Shown here piece by piece: positions 26,400 through 35,612 of a stretch of DNA of 64,000 nt. Where the stretch lies: assembly GCA_003248315.1 (NCBI GenBank), contig QKWM01000004.1, positions 5,143,001-5,207,000 on the forward strand, in the 5' to 3' direction. This DNA is from Streptomyces sp. SW4. GTDB taxonomy: Bacteria > Actinomycetota > Actinomycetes > Streptomycetales > Streptomycetaceae. The translations under genes and the position numbers were made by a program. The stretch's first letter is position 1. Each line of letters starts with the position of its first letter. The notes beneath the pieces are model-generated. The model made no database searches. It had not been told where the DNA came from and saw only the letters and a program-made list of their open reading frames with translations.

Positions 26400-29300
26400 G
26401 TGAGAGGGAAGGACACCGACGTGAACACCGCACGGGGGGACAGGACACGGGTGGCAACGGCAGACACGGACACGGCGGACATCGACACGCACGGGGCCCG
26501 GCACGCGGGGCCAGGGGACACGGGGCCACGGGACACGGGCCACGGGACACGAGGACGCGGCACCCGCGCATCCGGCATCCCCGCGCACGGCACCGGCGCA
26601 CACGGCACCGGCGGACGCGGCGCCGCGGCACGACGACGTCGCGATCGTGGGCATGGCCTGCCGGTTCCCGGGAGCCCGCGACGTGAACCAGTACTGGCGG
26701 CTGCTGACCGCGGCGGAACCGCAGTTCGCCGCCGTACCGGACACGCGCTGGCGCGGCGCCGCCTTCCTCAGCGACTCGCTGCGGGACACGTCCGCGGCGT
26801 ACACGGACACCATGGCCCTGCTGCCGGACGTCGGCCACTTCGACGCGGCGCACTACGGCATCCCGCCGCGCCGGGCCCGGGCCATGGATCCGCAGCACCG
26901 GCTGCTGATCGATCTCGCCCGTGAGGCGATCCAGGACGCGGGTGGGAGGCCGACGGCTTCGACCGCGAAGAGACCTCGGTGATCACCTCGCTCACCGAGA
27001 GCGGCTACCGCGAGATCAGCACCCTGCGCATCCGCATGCGCCAGCTGGCCGGAGGCGAGTTCGGGGCACGGACGGCCGACGACCGCTTCCACGAGACCGT
27101 CCGCGCGGTCGACGGGCTGCACGGCACCTCCGTGGCCGGCCTCCTGCTCAACATGGGCCCCAACACCATCAGTTCGGTCTTCGACCTGCACGGCGAGAGC
27201 TACGCGCTGGACTCGGCGTGCTCCGGCGGGCTGATGGCCGTCGCCAACGCCGTGTTCGCGCTGCGCTCCGGCCGCTGCCGGATCGCCCTCGCCGGCGGCG
27301 CCCAGCTCGTCCTCACGCCCGACCTGCTGGTGGGCCTGTGCCGGATCGGCGCCATCTCGCGCAGCGGCCGGTGCCTGCCGTTCGGCGCGGGCGCCGACGG
27401 CTTCGTCCTCGGCGAGGGCGCCGGGGTCCTGGTCCTGCGCCCGCTCCAGGACGCCCTGGCCGCAGGTGACCGGGTCTACGCCGTGATACGCGGCGTGGGA
27501 ACCGCCAACGACGGCACCGTGCAGGGCGGCATGCACCCCCAGGCCGCCGGACAGCTCCGCGCCCTGCGCCGGGCCTACCGGGACGCGCGGCTGAGCCCCG
27601 GAGCGGTGGGCTACCTGGAGGCGCACGGCACCGGGACCACCGTCGGCGATCCGGTGGAGATCGGCGTCCTGCGGGAACTGCGCGGCGAGCAGAGCCCGCC
27701 GCCTACCTCGGCGCGGTCAAGGCCGTGGTCGGGCACTCCCTCAACGCGGCCGGCATGGCCGGGCTGATCAAGTCCGTCCTCGCCGTGCACCGGGGAGTCG
27801 TCCCGCCGCAGCCCGACTTCGACCTGGCCGACCGCTCCGCCCTGGACGCGGCGCGGCTGACCGTACCCGTCAAGCCGGCCGCGTGGCCCGCCACCGGCGA
27901 GCCGCGCCGGGCGGGGGTGAGCGCGTTCGGCTTCGGCGGCACCGGCGTCCACCTCGTGGTGGAGGAGTGCGCCACGGCACCGGCCCGGCCCGCCGGGGAC
28001 GACGGACCGCACCTGCTCGTGCTCACCGCCCGCGACCGGGCCGGACTCGCCCGCCACGCACGGGAGATGGCCCGCACGCTCGCCGAGGACCAGCCCACGC
28101 TGACCGAGGTGGCGGGCACCCTGGCCCGCCGGGCGCTGCTGCCGGAGCGTCTGGCGCTCGTGGCCCGGGACGCGGCGGACGCCGCCGCCCGGCTGGCCTC
28201 GGCGGCCGAGGCCGTGGCCGCCGGCCGCACCGGCGTCGTCGGGCCGGGGCAGGCGGTCGGCACGGTCACCGCCGGCCCGCCGGAGCCCGCCGGGCCGGAT
28301 GCCGTCGGCCCGGAGCCCGCCGGCGCCGGACCGACGACGGCCGAGGACCGCACCGCACGTCTCGCGCGGCTCGCCGAACGGGCCGTCACCGGCACGGGCA
28401 TCCGCCCGGTCGTCGAACCGGTACCGCCGTGCACCCTGCCGCCCAGCCCGCTCGCCCCGCGTCACCACTGGGTGGTGGACGAGTCGGCCAGGGATCTGGC
28501 GGACGAGCCCCTTCCCGCCGGACCGTCCGCAGCGGAGACCGTCCCCCTGCCGGCGGACGCCACCCCGCCCGACCGGCCACCCCGGTCACCGCCGCACCGG
28601 ATGCGATCGTGCCGGCACCGATGCCCCGGCCACCGTCGCGCCGGCCCCGCCGGACCGTCCGTGCCGCCCCCGTCCGCGCCGTCCGTTCCCGCCGTTCCGT
28701 CCGTCGCCTCCGTCGTGCTCGAGGAGGTCTCCCGGACCGGTGTCTTCCCGCTCGCCGACCTGAACGAGCGCATGGAACTGGTGGCGGACCTCGGCTTCGA
28801 CTCCCTGATGCTCCAGGAACTGGAGGTCAACATCGGCAAGCGAATACCCGGGTTCCGCACCGACGAGATCTTCACTCCCGGCCTGACCATCGAGCGGCTC
28901 ATCACCCTGATCGATCCGGACCACCACCGGCGCCGCCGGACGGACAGCGGCGAGCCCGAGGCCCCGCGGCCCCGGCCGGACTGGGACGAGGCGACCGCGC
29001 GCGTCGACGACTTCCCGGAGGTCGCGCGGTTCGAGGAGCGGCTGGAGACGGTCGCCCGCAGCGGTGCGGACTTCCCGTACTTCCGGGTCCACGAGGGCAC
29101 CATCCGCGACCGGACCGTCATCGACGGCCGGCCGTACCTGTCCTTCGGCAGCTACAACTACCTGGGCCTGTCCGGCCATCCGGCGGTGAACGAGGCCGTG
29201 CACCGGGCGGTGGACCGCTACGGGACCTCCGTCTCCGCGAGCCGCGTGCTCTCCGGCGAACGGGAACTCACCGTCCGGCTGGAGCGGGCGCTCACCGACT

Positions 29301-30207
29301 TCCTCGGTGTGGGGGACTGCCTGGCGCTGGTCAGCGGCCACGCCACGAACGTCACCGCGATCGGCCACCTCGTCGGGCCGCGGGACCTCGTCGTGCACGA
29401 CGCGCTCGCGCACGACAGCATCCTGCAGGGCTGTGCCCTGTCCGGGGCGGCCCGGCGCCCGTTCACGCACAACGACGTCGGCGAGCTGGAGGACGTGCTG
29501 CGCCGCAACCGCTCCCGGTTCCGCCGGGTGCTGATCGCCGTCGAGGGCGCCTACAGCATGGACGGCGACCTCGTCGACCTGCCGGCCGTGATCGAGCTGA
29601 AGCGGCGCTACGGCGCCCTGCTCATGGTCGACGAGGCGCACAGCATCGGCACCGTGGGCCGGACCGGCGGCGGCGTCGGTGAGCACTTCGGCGTCGACCG
29701 CGCGGACGTGGACCTGTGGATGGGCACCCTGTCCAAGGCGTTCGCCAGCTGCGGCGGCTACCTCGGCGGATCCCGGCGGATGGTGCGCTGGCTGCGCCAC
29801 ACGCTGCCCGGCTTCGTCTACAGCGTCGGACTCACCCCGGCCAACGCGGCCGCCGCGCTGGCCGCCACGGAACTGATCGCCGCCGAACCGCAGCGGGTGG
29901 CGAGGCTGCACCGCAACGCCGAGCTGTTCCTGCGGCTGGCCGCCTCGCACGGGCTGGCGACGGGATCCAGCGCGGGCACCCCGATCGTGCCGTGTCTCCT
30001 CGGGGACTCGGCACGCACGCTGCGCGTCGCGGACCGCATCTTCGCCGGGGGATCGTCGCCGACCCGATCTTCCATCCCGCCGTCGAGGAGGGGCTGGCCC
30101 GGCTGCGCTTCTTCGTCACCAGCGAGCACCGCGAGGACGACATCCGGCACGCGGTGTCGGTCCTCGCCGAGGAGGTGACGGCCGCCACGGGACGGACGCC
30201 GGGATGA
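26400..30207 (+). CDS. AT-less ketosynthase-ACP-alpha-oxoamine synthase fusion protein, several breaks
   Basis: About 1,270 aa. An Ala/Pro-rich N-terminus (to about residue 80) is followed by a type I-like ketosynthase with an intact Cys-His-His set: DSACSGG, YLEAHGTGTTVGDP, AVVGHSLNAAG. A stretch resembling the linkers around an AT domain follows (LTARDRAGLARHAREMA; PLAPRHHWVV) without any AT core. The acyl carrier protein has its phosphopantetheine Ser in LGFDSLML (about 800). The C-terminal 390 residues are a PLP-dependent alpha-oxoamine synthase with SGHATNV, VDEAHSIGTVG and the PLP Lys in TLSKAF. Expected chemistry is chain extension, then release by decarboxylative condensation with an amino acid to an alpha-amino ketone. 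Breaks lie in the N-terminus, near 26946 and 27702, in the linker 28570-28660, and near 30050. The start (GTG 26400 or 26421) is uncertain. Confidence 0.87.
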
Positions 30208-30217
30208 GCCGGCCACG

Positions 30218-30793
30218 TCAGATGAGGGTCCGTTCGATCCGGCTGAGCATGGCGTGCTTCCCCGCGTCGCCGCCGTCCCCGGCCTCCTGGGCCGGCGGCG
30301 GGTCCTGCGGGTCCGTGCCGTGCAGCCGCTGGGACAGGAGGTAGGCGATGATCTCCGCCTCCTGTTCCTGGACGTCGTCGTAGGTCGCGCGCAGGAGCAT
30401 GTCACGCACGAGGTCGGGGTCGAGGTTGGGGAAGAGGAGGCGGGCGGTCGCCTCGTCCAGCCAGCCGGCCCCGCGATGGCAGCAGATGATGTGGCCCAGC
30501 TCGTGCAAGATGATGTGCTCCTGGTGCGCGCTGGTGGTGTTGGCGTCGTAGAAGATCAGGTCCTCGTCGCGTGCGGCGACCCACATGCCGCACGGGTGCG
30601 AGGCGGGCATCTGCATCGGCACCAGGGTGATCGGACGGCCCCTCACCTCGCCGAGGTGGCGGCAGAGTTCGGTGACGTCGCAGAGGCGGGGCAGGTCCAG
30701 CTCGGCCAGGCGCCGCGCACCGGCCTTGCGGAGCTGCTTGAGCCGGCTGCGGCGGTCCTGCTCGGCCGGCCGGCCCTTCCTCGCGCCCCTCAC
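30218..30793 (-). CDS. ImmA/IrrE-family metallopeptidase
   Basis: 191 aa, intact. The zinc-protease motif HELGH lies at about residue 96 (IILHELGHIICCH), with downstream acidic residues in WLDEATARLLFP. ImmA proteins usually cleave a partner XRE repressor. The upstream gene is exactly such an XRE regulator, and the two overlap (TGA inside GTGAG, start GTG 30793). So a protease-repressor pair is likely, though many Streptomyces copies have no known target. It is convergent with the KS-ACP-AOS gene, with 10 bp between stops. Confidence 0.88.
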   Translation of the reverse strand: MRGARKGRPAEQDRRSRLKQLRKAGARRLAELDLPRLCDVTELCRHLGEVRGRPITLVPMQMPASHPCGMWVAARDEDLIFYDANTTSAHQEHIILHELGHIICCHRGAGWLDEATARLLFPNLDPDLVRDMLLRATYDDVQEQEAEIIAYLLSQRLHGTDPQDPPPAQEAGDGGDAGKHAMLSRIERTLI

Positions 30794-31237
30794 TCCGCCT
30801 CCGGGGCGTCGGCCGGGTCGGTGACGGGCGGGAGTCCCTGCAACTGGCGGTACTGGTCCATGATGGCCGTGATGGCCTGGAGGTTCTCCTTCTTCATCCC
30901 GGCCGCCCGCATGGCCACCGCCCGGACCCCGACTGCCGCAGGGCCTCGACGGCGGCGAGCTCGCTGAGGACGGACTTGGCGACCTCGTCGTCGAAGAAGT
31001 AGGCGACGGACACGCCGAAGAAGCGCGCCAGCGCGGCGAGCAGATCCGGAGAGGGGTTGGAGCGCTTGCCGGTGCGCAGCTGCGACAGGTACACCCCGCC
31101 GACCCGCAGATCGGGGTTGGTCCGCTTCAGCTCCTCGGCCACCTCCGCGTTGGTCCAGTGCCTGCCCTTGGGCGCACCGTCCTGAAGAGGTCGTCCAGAC
31201 GCACTGCCAGCAGAGGCCGGTCGTCAGTCTCCGACAT
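30790..31237 (-). CDS. XRE-family helix-turn-helix regulator, two breaks
   Basis: About 149 aa. The HTH is in WTNAEVAEELKRTNPDLRVG and VYLSQLRTGKRSNPSPDLLA (residues 25-70), followed by FFGVSVAYFFDDEVA, common to this Streptomyces group. A C-terminal helix (AITAIMDQYRQLQGL) may dimerise. ATG 31237 has GGGAGGGAG upstream. Breaks near 31172 and 30935 are each one missing base. It is coupled to the ImmA gene. Three copies of a GCAGATTAGCGGACAGT-like element precede it, suggesting autoregulation. Confidence 0.85.
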
Positions 31238-31276
31238 GGTGAATCTCCCTCCCGTCACCTCCCCGGCATAGCCATC

Positions 31277-31363
31277 GGCTAAGTGACAGTCTCGCAGATT
31301 AGCGGACAGTTGACAATTGACCGAGACTCCGCCAACGTTGGAGCCCGCAGATAGCTGGCAGCT
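31277..31363. promoter_or_regulatory. Three imperfect direct repeats, candidate XRE operator
   Basis: On the plus strand, GGCTAAGTGACAGT (31277-31290), GCAGATTAGCGGACAGT (31294-31310) and GCAGATAGCTGGCAGC (31347-31362) share a TTAGC-GACAG-like core. The first two are adjacent. They lie 40-125 bp upstream of the XRE start in a region that is AT-richer than its surroundings. Confidence 0.55.
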
Positions 31364-31557
31364 AACTTGGCCTACGGGGGTAGTCGAGTTGGTGCCGGCC
31401 CATGTGGCCGGCCCGGCCCCGGTGTCGATCGGGCGCCGGGCCGGCGGGCGGAGAACATGCCGCCCGAGACCGGAGAAGAACGGGATCCCGCGACCGGCCA
31501 GGGAGCAGGGGAGACCACGGGGGAGGAACGGGGGAAACGGGGGAGGAAACGGGAGAA
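31364..31557. other. Intergenic purine-rich stretch without a convincing gene
   Basis: Part of the 361-bp gap between the XRE start and the MAB_1171c stop. 31500-31553 is a run of GGGGAGGAAC/GGGGAAAC-like purine repeats. Short open frames are present but lack ribosome sites and codon bias. Confidence 0.5.
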
Positions 31558-31593
31558 CCCGCCCGGCCTGACGGGGGATACAGGCCGGGCGGG
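31558..31593. terminator. Strong stem-loop terminator after the MAB_1171c gene
   Basis: CCCGCCCGGCCTG pairs perfectly with CAGGCCGGGCGGG: 13 bp around a 10-nt loop. It starts six bases past the minus-strand stop at 31599. There is no long U tract, as is usual for Streptomyces terminators. Confidence 0.85.
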
Positions 31594-31598
31594 AGCTC

Positions 31599-32755
31599 TC
31601 AACCCGCGTTCTTGAGTTTACTGTAGGCCGCTGCGACTTTGGCCAGCCACGCGACTTCGGCGGAGAAGTTGTCCGTATCGCGGTCCTCGAAGTCGGCGGC
31701 GTCCTTGTTGTCGTCGGGGACGACGCCGGCCCGCTTGGCCCGGAGGGCCTGTCTGATCTGCGCCGCCTCGGCGTAGGCCTGCCGGTGCTCCTCGCTCGCC
31801 TCGGGCCGGGCCCGGCGGGCTCGCCGGCCGTGCGGTCGATGTAGGGGCGCAGGTCCCGCCAGCCGTCCCGGATCTCCACGACCCGCCGGTGCAGCCGGTA
31901 GTCCAGATCGGACACGGCGGCGTTCCCGGCCGGCTCCAGGACGATGTCCGGGGACGACTCGTACAGATCGCGCCAGAGCGGGTACAGCGCCCGGTACGAC
32001 CGGTAGCTGCGGGCCCAGCCGACGAGCCTGGCGACCGAGGCGCCCCAGGAGGACATGGTCAGGCTGAGCGAGAGGATGACGATGCCCGCCGCGCTGAACA
32101 GCGAGGGCGTGACCGTCCAGGCGCCGATGTCGAGGCCGGCCGCGGCGGTGAGGATGTTGACCGTGCGGGCCGTGCAGTAGAGGAAGAGGACCACGGCGGC
32201 GACCGACAGCATCCGCAGCGCCTGCCGCAGCGAGGCGTTGTCCGTCATCCGCGCGTACGGCCCGCACTGCCGGAAGATCGTGACGCACGGCACCGCCTGG
32301 GAGACGATGAAGCACAACAGGTAGGTGAGGACCAGCGGCTGGCCGCTGCCGGTGTCGAAGTCCGAGGACGGCCGGCCCGGGCCGTCGGCCAGGAAGAACA
32401 GCGCCGTCAGCAGGGCGTTGAGGCCGACGCCCGTGATCATCCAGTAGCGGGTCTTGCGCGCCGCCTTCTCGTCGGCGGTCGCCCAGTGCAGCAGGATGAT
32501 CTGGGCGCTGACGCAGAAGGCGACCGCCGACAGATGCATCAGCAGGATGGCGAGATTGCCGACGCCCAGGAAGGCGCCGCCGCCCATGGCGACGGCGCCC
32601 ATCGTGAAGGTGAGGCACTGGAACAGCAGCGTGACGACCAGCGTCCGGTAGGCGCTGTCCCGCCAGCTGCGCCGCGCCTGGCACAACCGGTAGACGAGGG
32701 CGGCGTACGACGATATCGCCGCGATGACGAAGCAGAGGGTTCTGATGGTGTTCAC
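31599..32755 (-). CDS. MAB_1171c-family putative membrane transporter, one break
   Basis: About 385 aa. Seven or eight hydrophobic helices occupy residues 1-235 (ICAISSYAALVYRL-type first helix, LLHWATADEKAARKTRYWMI loop). A long soluble C-terminal region follows (YRSYRALYPLWRDLYESSPDIVLE; LDYRLHRRVVEIRDGWRDLRPY). This matches the MAB_1171c-type proteins, which in actinomycetes are often beside XRE/ImmA genes; no substrate is known. GTG 32755 has only a weak ribosome site. A break near 31818 is one missing C. The strong stem-loop follows its stop. Confidence 0.78.
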
Positions 32756-32842
32756 GGCCTGATTCCTGTGGGGGGCGCCGCGCCTGCGGGGTGGGAGGGA
32801 ACTCGTGAGGGGACGGGCCCGCGGTGGGCCCGCGGGCGTGGG

Positions 32843-33586
32843 TCAGCCGGTGCCGTCGCCGGGGCCGGCCTGCGGCACGTCGAGGCCGATGCCCTCCGCC
32901 GCCACGGCGACGGCGAAGTCGAAGAACGCGGCCTCGTCCCGGACGCTGTCGTGGGTGCGGCTGAACACCTGGAAGACCAGCAGCCCGATCAGATTGCTCC
33001 ACAGCACGATGCCGCGCTCGACGAGGTCGGAGAAGGGGGCCTCCGGCTCACCGCCGAACACCTCCACCGCCGCCGGCAGCAGCAGCGCGGGGCCGGTCCT
33101 CGCCCGTCGCGGAGGGGTGAGTTCCCCCGCCTCCAGGGCCGCCCGCACGATGCCCGCGAGGACCGCGGGCGTGCGCGAGGCCGGCGGGACCGTGTCCTGC
33201 GGGGCGTGGTAGCCCGGCACGGGCGAGCCGTAGATCAGCGTGAACTCGGCGGGATGGGCGAACGACCACTCCCGCAGCGCGCGGGCGACGGCCAGCAGCC
33301 TGGCGCCCGCGGGCGCCCCCGCCTTCCGCGCCCGCTCGTCGGCCTGTTCCAGGGCGGCACCGGACGTGTCGTAGGCGTCGATCACGAGGGCGGTCAGCAG
33401 GTCGTCCCGGTGCGGGAAGACGGCTTCCACGTCGGTGACGGACAGGCCGGCGGCCTCCGCCACGGCGGCCGTGGACAGCCCTCCCGCACCCACCTCCGCC
33501 AGCAGTCGGCGCGCGGCGGCCTTGACGGCCTCGGGCCGCGCCGTGTCGATGTCGTCGTCGGCCGGGTCTGTTGCGGAAACCTCCAT
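32843..33586 (-). CDS. TetR-family transcriptional regulator
   Basis: 247 aa, intact. N-terminal TetR HTH: AARRLLAEVGAGGLSTAAVA, EAAGLSVTDVEAVFPHRDDLL. The C-terminal ligand domain has a WSFAHPAEFTLIYGSPVPGY segment common to a Streptomyces subgroup (TetR_C_13-like). Start ATG 33586; the Shine-Dalgarno is weak. It stands between the MAB_1171c gene and the divergent ferredoxin-like gene. Its target may be its own promoter or the divergent genes; no clear palindrome was found. Confidence 0.85.
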   Translation of the reverse strand: MEVSATDPADDDIDTARPEAVKAAARRLLAEVGAGGLSTAAVAEAAGLSVTDVEAVFPHRDDLLTALVIDAYDTSGAALEQADERARKAGAPAGARLLAVARALREWSFAHPAEFTLIYGSPVPGYHAPQDTVPPASRTPAVLAGIVRAALEAGELTPPRRARTGPALLLPAAVEVFGGEPEAPFSDLVERGIVLWSNLIGLLVFQVFSRTHDSVRDEAAFFDFAVAVAAEGIGLDVPQAGPGDGTG

Positions 33587-33892
33587 GGCCACACCGTACC
33601 CGGCGCCCCCGCCGTCGCCGGGCCCGGCCGCCCGGTCCCCTCCGGGCTGCGCGCGGATCCGGCCACCCCCTGCGAACAGCGGAAACGGGGCAAAACCCGT
33701 GAAGGGCCGCGGAACCCGCGCGGCGCCGGAACTGCCCGCCGGGGATGGGATGATGGCCGCGACAGGACGACGGCGGTCCGAGGAGACCGGTGCGGATGGC
33801 GGCGCGGTCCCGTCACGGGAGCCGGGGAGGCCCACGGCCGCCTCCGCGGCGTACACCGGGGCGGACGCTTCCGCCGGAGAGGAAGGTGCGGC
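33587..33892. other. 306-bp divergent intergenic region
   Basis: Between the TetR gene and the [2Fe-2S] protein. It should hold two divergent promoters. I see no convincing -35/-10 pair or operator, and no gene. Confidence 0.5.
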
Positions 33893-34286
33893 ATGTCCGC
33901 AGGCAGGGCCGGGGCGGGGCCGGAGGGCGGGCCGGATCCGTGCCGTGCCGCGTGGTGGTCTGCCGGGACTGCTGCTGCGGCAGCCCCAAGGTGACCGGCG
34001 TCGACCACGCCGAACAGACCGCGCGTCTGCGGGCACAGGTGCCCGTGCGGATCTCCGGCTGCCTCGACGTGTGCGACCAGGCCAACGTCGTCGTCGTGCA
34101 GCCCTCCGCCGCCGGCCGCGCGGCCGGCGCCCGGCCGGTGTGGCTGGGGCTGGTCAACGACCCCGACGCCACCGAGGACATCGCCGCCTGGGTGCGTGCC
34201 GGCGGACCCGGGGTCGCCCCCGGCCGGACATCCTCGACCTGTACGCCTTCACACCGCCGGCGGCGGTGCGCCGGCGCGCGCGATGA
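33893..34286 (+). CDS. Thioredoxin-like [2Fe-2S] ferredoxin domain protein, two breaks
   Basis: About 131 aa. The Cys set CRVVVCRDCCCGSPK followed by RISGCLDVCDQANVVVV resembles thioredoxin-fold [2Fe-2S] ferredoxins, where about four Cys hold the cluster. ATG 33893 follows GGAAGG. Breaks near 33945 and 34222 are each one missing base, giving the end DILDLYAFTPPAAVRRRAR. It is probably a soluble electron carrier or metal-related protein. The next gene on this strand is a CoA-transferase 100 bp away. Confidence 0.72.
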
Positions 34287-34387
34287 CCGGACGGCACCGT
34301 TCACGAGGTGGCGCAGGTCACGTGTGAGGACGTGGCCGGGGGCGCATGTCGTACTGGAGAACCGACGCGAGACGAGGAGCCCGGACC

Positions 34388-35554
34388 ATGCCGACGAGCC
34401 GCGACGCGGGGAACGAGAGTGCGGGGCGCTGGACGGGATCCGGATCGCGGACTTCTCCCGGGTGCTGGCAGGGCCGTACGCCACCATGCTCCTGGCCGAC
34501 CTGGGCGCCGAGGTCGTGAAGGTGGAACGGCCGGGCACCGGGGACGAGACCCGCGCCTGGCGTCCGCCCGCCGACGCCGACGGCACCTCCACCTACTTCC
34601 TGGGCGTCAACCGCAACAAGCGTTCCGTCGCCCTCGACCTGAGCACCCGTGAGGGCCGGGAGCGCGCCGGGAGCTGATAGCCCGTTCCGACGTGGTCGTG
34701 GAGAACTTCCGGCCCGGCACCATGGCCCGGCTCGGGCTCGGCCCGGACGAACTCCTCGCCGCCGACCCCCGGCTCGTCTACTGCTCCGTCACCGGCTTCG
34801 GCACCGGCGAGGGTGCCGCGCTGCCCGGCTACGACCTGCTCGTGCAGGCGGTCGGGGGACTGATGAGCGTCACCGGCGACCCCGACGGCGAACCCACCAA
34901 GACGGGCGTCGCCCTCGTCGACGTCATCACCGGTCTGCACGCCTCGCTCGGCATCCTCGCCGCCCTGCGCCACCGCGAACGCACCGGCCGGGGCCAGCTG
35001 GTCGAGGTCAGCCTGCTCGGCTCCCTGCTCTCCGCCCTGGTGAACCAGGCGTCCGGCTACGTCGCCGCCGGCGCGGTGCCGGGCCGGCTCGGCAACGCCC
35101 ACCCGAGCATCGCCCCGTACGAGACGTTCCCCACCGCCGACCGGCCGATCGCCCTCGCCGTCGGCAACGACGGGCAGTTCGCCGCGCTCGCCGCCGCGCT
35201 GGGCCGGCCCGGCCTCGCCACCGACCCCCGGTTCCGCACCAACCCCGACCGCGTGGCCCACCGGGACGAACTCCGCGCCGCCCTGCGGGACGGCCTGAGC
35301 ACGCACGGCGCCGACCACTGGGCCGAGGTCCTGCCCGCCGCCGGCGTCCCGGCCGGGCCGGTCAACACCCTGGACGAGGCCTTCGCCTACGCCGAACGGC
35401 TCGGCCTCGAGGCCGTGGTCGACGCCGGCGGAACACCGCAGGTCGCCCACCCCATCCGGTTCGGCGCCACCCCGGCGACGTACCGGCTCGGGCCCCCGGA
35501 GCTGGGCGAGCACACCGACGCCGTCTTCCAGAAGGGGAGGGCGGCCCCGGCTGA
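34388..35554 (+). CDS. Class III CoA-transferase (CaiB/BaiF/Frc family), three breaks
   Basis: About 389 aa. It moves CoA between carboxylic acids through an enzyme-bound anhydride. Family features are IADFSRVLAGPYATMLLADLGAEVVKVE at the N-terminus and GVALVDVITGLHASLGILAA, where the Asp lines up with the catalytic Asp169 of formyl-CoA transferase. ATG 34388 has GAGGAG upstream. Breaks near 34423, 34668 and 35537 are each one missing G/C. It ends 58 bp before ctaD on the same strand. The substrates cannot be told. Confidence 0.87.
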
Positions 35555-35577
35555 CCGTCCGCGCGGCGTGGCCCGGG

Positions 35578-35602
35578 GACTGTCGCCGTCGGGCGTGGGT
35601 AC
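35578..35602 (+). promoter_or_regulatory. Sigma-B-like promoter in front of ctaD
   Basis: GACT (35578-35581), 15 bp, then GGGTAC (35597-35602) match the Streptomyces sigma-B consensus GNNT-N14-16-GGGTA(C/T). The predicted start would lie only a few bases before ATG 35613, consistent with the absent ribosome site and a near-leaderless mRNA. Confidence 0.5.
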
Positions 35603-35612
35603 CCTCCGCCGC

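Noticed and set aside
24245..26608. A 787-residue extension of the LacI regulator
   Set aside because: The N-terminal 440 residues are antisense to the epimerase gene and lack a domain. GTG 25285 gives a normal 346-residue LacI protein.
26400..30207. A complete prodiginine, saxitoxin or similar known cluster around the KS-ACP-AOS gene
   Set aside because: None of the other required genes (for example proline-PCP, methyltransferase or amidinotransferase genes) is present. Only the SDR is adjacent.
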